The position numbers were made by a program, and so were the translations under genes. A DNA stretch of 17,216 nt from Streptomyces viridochromogenes (GTDB taxonomy: Bacteria; Actinomycetota; Actinomycetes; Streptomycetales; Streptomycetaceae): positions 1-17,216 of the forward strand of contig NZ_LGUR01000011.1 of assembly GCF_001270495.1 (NCBI RefSeq), in the 5' to 3' direction. Shown here piece by piece: positions 13,160 through 17,216 of the stretch. Each line of letters starts with the position of its first letter. Position 1 is the first letter of the stretch. Under the pieces are notes generated by a model. That model searched no databases and was not told the origin of the DNA. It saw nothing but the letters and a program-made list of their open reading frames with translations.

Positions 13160-14989
13160 TTGCCGAGCAAGAAGTCCGCGCGTCTCGCCGCGCTCACCGT
13201 CGCCGCCGTCTGTTCCGCGGCGTCCACCGTCGTCCTCACCGCCCCCGCGCACGCGGACTCCGTGCGCATCCATGACATCCAGGGCAGTACCCGAATATCC
13301 CCGTCCGTCGGCAAGCAGGTCACGGATGTGGCCGGAATCGTCACCGGCGTGCGCGGCTACGGGTCGTCCAAGGGCTTCTGGATCCAGGACCCGCAGGCGG
13401 ACGACAACCCGGCCACCAGCGAGGCGATCTTCGTCTACACCGACTCCGCGCCGAAGGGCGTCGCCGTCGGCGACGCGGTCACGGTGTCGGGCACGGTCCA
13501 GGAGTACGTCCCGGGCGGCGCCGCCAGCGGTAACCAGTCGATCACCGAGATCACCAAGCCGACGTTCACCGTCATCTCCAGCGGCAACGCCCTCCCGGCG
13601 GCCGTGGTCATCTCCGCCAGGTCCGTCCCGGCCGCGTACGCTCCCGCCGGCGACACCGCCGCGAACGGCTCGGTCAACGGCCTGACTCTCAGGCCCAAGA
13701 CGTACGCCCTGGACTACTACGAGTCCCTGGAGCACATGAACGTCCGGGTCGCCGACGCCCGGGTGGTCACCGGCACCGACGGCTTCAACGAACTGTGGGT
13801 CACGGTGAAGCCGCGCGAGAACGCCAACCGGCGTGGCGGTACGGTCTACGGCTCCTACGACTCGCAGAACACCGGACGCCTCCAGATCCAGTCCCTCGGC
13901 GCGGCCGCCGACTTCCCGAAGGCGAACGTCGGTGACACCCTCGCCGGCACGACCACCGGCCCGCTGGACTACACCCAGTTCGGCGGCTACACCCTCGTCG
14001 CGAGCGACCTGGGCACCCTCAAGAGCGGTGGGCTGAAGCGGGAGACGACCCAGAAGCAGGGGCGCGGCGAGCTGGCGGTCGCGACGTACAACGTCGAGAA
14101 CCTCGACCCCTCCGACGCCACCTTCGCCGAGCACGCCTCCGCGATCGTGAACAACCTCCAGTCGCCCGACGTCGTGTCCCTGGAGGAGATCCAGGACAAC
14201 AACGGCAAGACCGACGACGGTACGGTCGCCGCCGACCGGACGATGCAGAAGCTGATCGACGCGATCGTCGCCGCGGGCGGCCCGGCGTACCAGTGGCGCT
14301 CCATCGACCCGGTGAACAAGGCCGACGGCGGTGAGCCGGGCGGCAACATCCGCCAGGCGTTCCTGTTCAACCCGGAGCGGGTCTCCTTCGTCGACCGTCC
14401 GGGCGGCGACGCCACCACGGCCGTCGGCGTGACCAAGGCGGGGGGCAAGGCCGCGCTGACGGTCTCCCCCGGTCGTATCGACCCGGCGAACGCGGCCTGG
14501 ACGAACAGCCGCAAGCCGCTGGCCGGTGAGTTCGTCTTCCGCGGCCGCACGGTCTTCGTGATCGCCAACCACTTCGCGTCCAAGGGCGGCGACCAGGCAC
14601 TGCACGCGCAGTACCAGCCGCCGGTCCGCAGCTCGGAGACGCAGCGCCACCTCCAGGCGACCGCGGTGAACGCGTTCGTCAAGGACATCCTGGCCGTCCA
14701 GAAGAACGCGGACGTCGTCACGCTCGGCGACATCAACGACTTCGAGTTCTCCGGCACGGCCAAGCTGCTGGAGGACGACGGCGCGCTGTGGTCGGCGATC
14801 AAGTCGCTGCCCAAGAGCGAGCGTTACTCCTACGTCTACCAGGGCAACGCCCAGACGCTGGACCAGATCCTGATCAGCCCGTCGATCCGGAACTCCTGCG
14901 ACTTCGAGTACGACAGCGTGCACGTCAACTCGGAGTTCAACGACCAGATCAGCGACCACGACCCGCAGGTGCTGCGGTTCCGCCCGTAA
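13160..14989 (+). CDS. Secreted endonuclease/exonuclease/phosphatase-family nuclease
   Basis: This 609-residue protein is probably an extracellular DNase of the ExeM/NucH type. I chose the TTG at 13160 because GGAGGG lies 7 bases upstream and a normal signal peptide follows (KKSARLAALTVAAVCSAASTVVLTAPAHA, cleavage near 32). A longer frame from 12878 would run over the promoter region. The N-terminal half (about 34-290) resembles the OB-fold-like YhcR domain (IHDIQGSTRISPSVGKQVTDVAGIVTGV; GFWIQDPQADDNPATSEAIFVY). The catalytic EEP domain covers about 303-609, with ATYNVENL (about 309), VVSLEEIQDN (about 340), VIANHFASKGGD (about 468), LGDINDFE (about 520) and SDHDPQVLRF at the end. These match the expected metal-binding and catalytic Asn, Glu, Asp and His positions. 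It likely feeds on extracellular DNA for phosphate. Confidence 0.92.
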   Translation: MPSKKSARLAALTVAAVCSAASTVVLTAPAHADSVRIHDIQGSTRISPSVGKQVTDVAGIVTGVRGYGSSKGFWIQDPQADDNPATSEAIFVYTDSAPKGVAVGDAVTVSGTVQEYVPGGAASGNQSITEITKPTFTVISSGNALPAAVVISARSVPAAYAPAGDTAANGSVNGLTLRPKTYALDYYESLEHMNVRVADARVVTGTDGFNELWVTVKPRENANRRGGTVYGSYDSQNTGRLQIQSLGAAADFPKANVGDTLAGTTTGPLDYTQFGGYTLVASDLGTLKSGGLKRETTQKQGRGELAVATYNVENLDPSDATFAEHASAIVNNLQSPDVVSLEEIQDNNGKTDDGTVAADRTMQKLIDAIVAAGGPAYQWRSIDPVNKADGGEPGGNIRQAFLFNPERVSFVDRPGGDATTAVGVTKAGGKAALTVSPGRIDPANAAWTNSRKPLAGEFVFRGRTVFVIANHFASKGGDQALHAQYQPPVRSSETQRHLQATAVNAFVKDILAVQKNADVVTLGDINDFEFSGTAKLLEDDGALWSAIKSLPKSERYSYVYQGNAQTLDQILISPSIRNSCDFEYDSVHVNSEFNDQISDHDPQVLRFRP

Positions 14990-15037
14990 CCCCGCCGGGG
15001 TTCAGGGCTGGCTGAACACGCCGTTCAGCCAGCCCTG
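14988..15037. terminator. Bidirectional terminator overlapping a coding 3' end
   Basis: AACCCC-GCC-GGGGTT (14988-15002) is followed by a perfect 15-bp stem, CAGGGCTGGCTGAAC (15003-15017) and GTTCAGCCAGCCCTG (15023-15037), with a 5-base loop. It separates the converging nuclease and SRPBCC genes (only 12 bases between their stop codons). The long stem lies within the last codons of the SRPBCC gene, encoding its C-terminus. Confidence 0.85.
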
Positions 15038-15736
15038 CCAGGCCGCTTCGCACTCCTTGATGTCGGCGCCCGGCGTGAAGTCGTGCAGGGAGATGCCGAC
15101 CGGATAACCCCAGTGGTTGCGTCCGAAGAAGCGGGTCAGGCCCCGGTCCGTGCGCAGCCCGATGAAGTACGGGTTGCGGAAGTCGACCACGGCGTCGAAC
15201 TCGTCGGGTCCGTGGACCGTCACGCGAGCACCGGCGGCCACGTCCTCCCCGACGCCGAGCGCCCGCCCGACGGCGGCGAGGGCGTCGGGCGCCTTCGACG
15301 CGTCGGGCCCGTCGAACGTGGCGAAGGCGGCCGGGCGGGGCGCGAAGTGGACCAGGTACTCGCGCAGGGTGTGCAGATAGAAGTCGGTGTGCTTGGCGGC
15401 ACCGTCGTACTGGTTGTCCCAGTCGTCGACGAAGATCCCGCTGTGCACATAGCGCACCCAGGCACGCCGGCCCTCGTCACGCGGCTCGATGGTGTAGTCG
15501 AGCTGGTTCATCGTCTGCTCGGCGATGCCCTCGACGTCCTCGACGCGGTTGGTGTAGCGGTGCGGCGGGTCCCAGGCGGTGACCGTCGACCCGAAGGGCC
15601 CCCGGCCGCCGGCCCGGGGCTCCGGCGGCTCCATCGGCCAGAGATAGCCTCCGGTCCCGGTGGTGATCGCCTCCCAGACCTCCTGAGGCGTGGCATCGAC
15701 CTCGAACTCGCGGGCGATCTCGAATTCCTTGGACAT
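15002..15736 (-). CDS. SRPBCC/AHSA1-type domain protein
   Basis: This 244-residue protein belongs to the SRPBCC superfamily, which forms hydrophobic ligand pockets. Start-type features are SKEFEIAREFEVDATPQEVWEAITTGTGGYLWPMEP, the typical beginning of AHSA1-like proteins. A second part continues to the end, with FYLHTLREYLVHF around 120-135, as often seen in such Streptomyces proteins. The ATG has GGAG 6 bases upstream. It follows the ArsR-type gene by 16 bases, a usual operon pair in which the regulator controls the SRPBCC protein. The ligand is not known. Its last codons form a strong terminator stem. Confidence 0.88.
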   Translation of the reverse strand: MSKEFEIAREFEVDATPQEVWEAITTGTGGYLWPMEPPEPRAGGRGPFGSTVTAWDPPHRYTNRVEDVEGIAEQTMNQLDYTIEPRDEGRRAWVRYVHSGIFVDDWDNQYDGAAKHTDFYLHTLREYLVHFAPRPAAFATFDGPDASKAPDALAAVGRALGVGEDVAAGARVTVHGPDEFDAVVDFRNPYFIGLRTDRGLTRFFGRNHWGYPVGISLHDFTPGADIKECEAAWQGWLNGVFSQP

Positions 15737-15752
15737 GGCGGGCTCCTGCGTC

Positions 15753-16364
15753 CTATCGCTCGATTTCCTGGGCGGGCTGCTGGTCCTTGACCGTGGGGTG
15801 GACGGCGACCACGATCCGGTGATCGCGGCCGCCCTCGGCGCCGGGCGCGTCGTACTTGCGGATGAGCGCGCTCACGCCCGCCGTCAACTCCTCGATGAAC
15901 GCCGCCCGTTCGGCGGCCGAGGCGAAGCGGACCTCGCCGTCCAGCGCGTACGTCGCCAGCCGCTTGCGGGCCTTCGCGGCGCCGGTGATCAGCGACCCGA
16001 CGTCCCGGACGAGCCGGGCGCCGAGCGCGAGCAGCCAGCGGGCGGAGAGCTGGTCACGGAAGCGGTCCGGGTCCGGCTGTACGGAGGCGAGCGCGAGGGG
16101 TGAGATCACGTACGAGGCGGCGGTCGCCTGCATGAGCCGCTCGGTGACATTGCCCTTGCGCCGTTCACCGGCCAGCTCCACCAAGCCGTGCCGCTCCAGC
16201 GCCTTGAGGTGGTAGTTCACCTTCTGCCGGGGCAGCCCGACCTTGCCGGCCAGCATGGCGGCCGACGCGGGTCCGGCCGCCAGCTCGGCGAGCAGCCGGG
16301 CCCTTGTGGGGTCCAGGGAGACGGCTGCGGCCTCGGGGTCCTCGATCACGGTGACGTCCAGCAT
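15753..16364 (-). CDS. ArsR-like HTH regulator
   Basis: This 203-residue protein has a winged-helix domain at about 16-75: SLDPTRARLLAELAAGPASAAMLAGKVGLPRQKVNYHLKALERHGLVELAGERRKGNVTERLMQAT. This matches ArsR-type regulators, including the usual YHLKALERHGLV recognition helix. There are no Cys residues, so it is not a classic metal sensor. The C-terminal half (about 100-200) is helical and then has VRFASAAERAAFIEELTAGVSALIRKYDA, as in other SRPBCC-partner regulators. It is the first gene of a two-gene operon. A 10-bp inverted repeat immediately upstream suggests autoregulation. The ribosome site is weak (GGTGGA). Confidence 0.88.
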   Translation of the reverse strand: MLDVTVIEDPEAAAVSLDPTRARLLAELAAGPASAAMLAGKVGLPRQKVNYHLKALERHGLVELAGERRKGNVTERLMQATAASYVISPLALASVQPDPDRFRDQLSARWLLALGARLVRDVGSLITGAAKARKRLATYALDGEVRFASAAERAAFIEELTAGVSALIRKYDAPGAEGGRDHRIVVAVHPTVKDQQPAQEIER

Positions 16365-16376
16365 GGGTCCACCGTC

Positions 16377-16420
16377 TCACCGAAAACTTTTTTTGTCCAG
16401 ACGGTTCAGATTTTCGGTGA
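16377..16420. promoter_or_regulatory. Probable ArsR-type operator, 10-bp inverted repeat
   Basis: TCACCGAAAA at 16377-16386 and TTTTCGGTGA at 16411-16420 are exact reverse complements, 24 bases apart. The nearer arm lies 12 bases before the ArsR-like gene's ATG, and the spacer is AT-rich for this genome with a run of seven Ts. Likely regulator binding over the promoter (inference). Confidence 0.65.
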
Positions 16421-16432
16421 AGGACGTCAGGG

Positions 16433-16456
16433 GGCTTCAGGGCTTCAGGGCTTCAG
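16433..16456. repeat. Three tandem GGCTTCAG units
   Basis: Three exact copies of the 8-bp unit GGCTTCAG run across the stop codon of the ABM-like gene. Such a short repeat can lengthen or shorten the protein C-terminus by slippage. Confidence 0.75.
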
Positions 16457-17166
16457 CCGGGCACGAGGCCGAGCGCGTGCTCGTACCGGCTGACCGTGCT
16501 GCCCTTCAGCCCCGGCCAGTTCTGTACGCGGTGCCACAGCTCCGTCGCCGAGCCGACGCCGTTGCCGGGGGCGGCGAGGGCGTCGATGTGGGCCTGCGCG
16601 CTCTCCCACTCGGCGTAGTTGAGGACGCGGGTGCCGTCGGTGCTCAGATGGAAGTGGGCGGAGATGCCGCCGGGGTGGGGGTTCGGCTCGCTCTCCAGCG
16701 CCTCGAAGACGGCGTCGACCCAGGCGCGCTGCCGGTCGGGGTCGGGCCCCTCGAACTCGATGTCGACGATCACCACGCAGCCGGGGACGCGCGGGTCGCC
16801 CTCCCGGCTGCCGCTGCGGTAGTGCCGGTAGCGGCCGAGCCCCAGTCGCTCGATGCCCGGGACGGCGGTGTCGATCTCGTCGTTGCGCTCTTGCCTGTAC
16901 GCCTTCACGAAGCCCTCGTAGGCCTGCTCGCCGCGCCACTGCGAGTGGTGGAGGAGGGTGGAGCCGTCGTGGCCGGTGTAGACGTGGTAGCCGAGCAGAC
17001 CGTCGGCGGGCCACGGGCGCCGCTCCCACGTGGTCGCGATCGCCTCGACGGTCTGCTTCTGCCGCAGGGGGGTGCCCACCCGCCAGGTACTGAAGAAGGG
17101 GGCGCCGACCTCGGGGTGGGTGAGGTCGGGGTGGGCGTCGGTACGGCGGGGCCCGGGGGGCTCCAT
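16453..17166 (-). CDS. Protein with two ABM-like domains
   Basis: This 237-residue protein appears to hold two antibiotic-biosynthesis-monooxygenase-like ferredoxin folds. The first runs about 20-90 (GAPFFSTWRVGTPLRQKQTVEAIATTWERRPWPADGLLGYHVYTGHDGSTLLHHSQWRGEQAYEGFV). The second runs about 130-200 (VVIVDIEFEGPDPDRQRAWVDAVFEALESEPNPHPGGISAHFHLSTDGTRVLNYAEWESAQAHIDAL). Both end with the same (H/Y)xxWxxxxAhxxF/L pattern, the usual signature. ABM proteins are small oxygenases or ligand-binding proteins in polyketide and stress metabolism; the actual substrate is not known. The ATG at 17166 has no ribosome site ahead, so the start is less sure. It lies upstream of the ArsR-SRPBCC pair, on the same strand, with no clear terminator between. 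Confidence 0.8.
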   Translation of the reverse strand: MEPPGPRRTDAHPDLTHPEVGAPFFSTWRVGTPLRQKQTVEAIATTWERRPWPADGLLGYHVYTGHDGSTLLHHSQWRGEQAYEGFVKAYRQERNDEIDTAVPGIERLGLGRYRHYRSGSREGDPRVPGCVVIVDIEFEGPDPDRQRAWVDAVFEALESEPNPHPGGISAHFHLSTDGTRVLNYAEWESAQAHIDALAAPGNGVGSATELWHRVQNWPGLKGSTVSRYEHALGLVPG

Positions 17167-17216
17167 GGGCGGAAAAGGGGGAAAGGGGTCGGGGGGTGCG
17201 CATGGGCGCCCCCCCT

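Noticed and set aside
13049..14959. 636-codon frame opposite the nuclease
   Set aside because: Val/Arg/Asp-rich shadow without domain similarity, running fully against a gene with a signal peptide and catalytic motifs.

Overview
The window is high-GC actinobacterial chromosome, most likely Streptomyces: strong G/C third-position bias, GGAG-type ribosome sites with some GTG/TTG starts, Tat-exported lipoproteins and phosphatases, and a sugar importer without its own ATPase gene. There is no sign of a phage, transposon or CRISPR array.

Layout from left to right. (1) The 3' end of a TerD-type stress gene (+), followed by a perfect hairpin and a degenerate tandem repeat. (2) A sugar ABC importer operon on the minus strand (binding lipoprotein, two permeases) with a recognisable promoter and a palindromic operator just downstream of it. 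A LacI-type regulator gene lies upstream on the same strand, separated by a repeat-rich stretch. (3) A gntR-acdS pair (minus) for ACC deaminase, with a clear terminator. (4) A Ro60/TROVE gene (minus) preceded by about 400 bp of structured non-coding DNA. (5) A Tat-exported PhoX-type phosphatase (minus) with a PHO-box-like direct repeat. (6) A large acidic protein of unknown function (minus). (7) A secreted endonuclease (+). (8) An ArsR-SRPBCC pair (minus) with a 10-bp inverted repeat at its start, and (9) a protein with two ABM-like domains (minus).

The main discovery is in the 9264-9663 stretch between the phosphatase and the Ro60 gene. Read on the minus strand it contains three tandem RNAs that share one fold: an outer helix of different sequence but conserved pairing in each copy, a UC bulge, a GGU/AUC (or ACC) helix, an internal loop with GCG on one side and GAC-U on the other, and a GGCN(G/C)-rich helix that always has its mismatch at the same place. 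This resembles the Ro60-binding stem of Y RNAs. Two of the three enclose a tRNA mimic in circularly permuted order (T arm, then an acceptor hairpin, then D arm). One resembles tRNA-Lys, including a CTCTTAA anticodon loop and a CCA; the other resembles a class II tRNA-Leu with a long variable arm. I infer that they are Y RNAs partnering the adjacent Ro60 protein.

Two genes (phosphatase and nuclease) would release phosphate from extracellular organic matter and may belong to the phosphate-starvation response; only the phosphatase shows a convincing PHO-type repeat.
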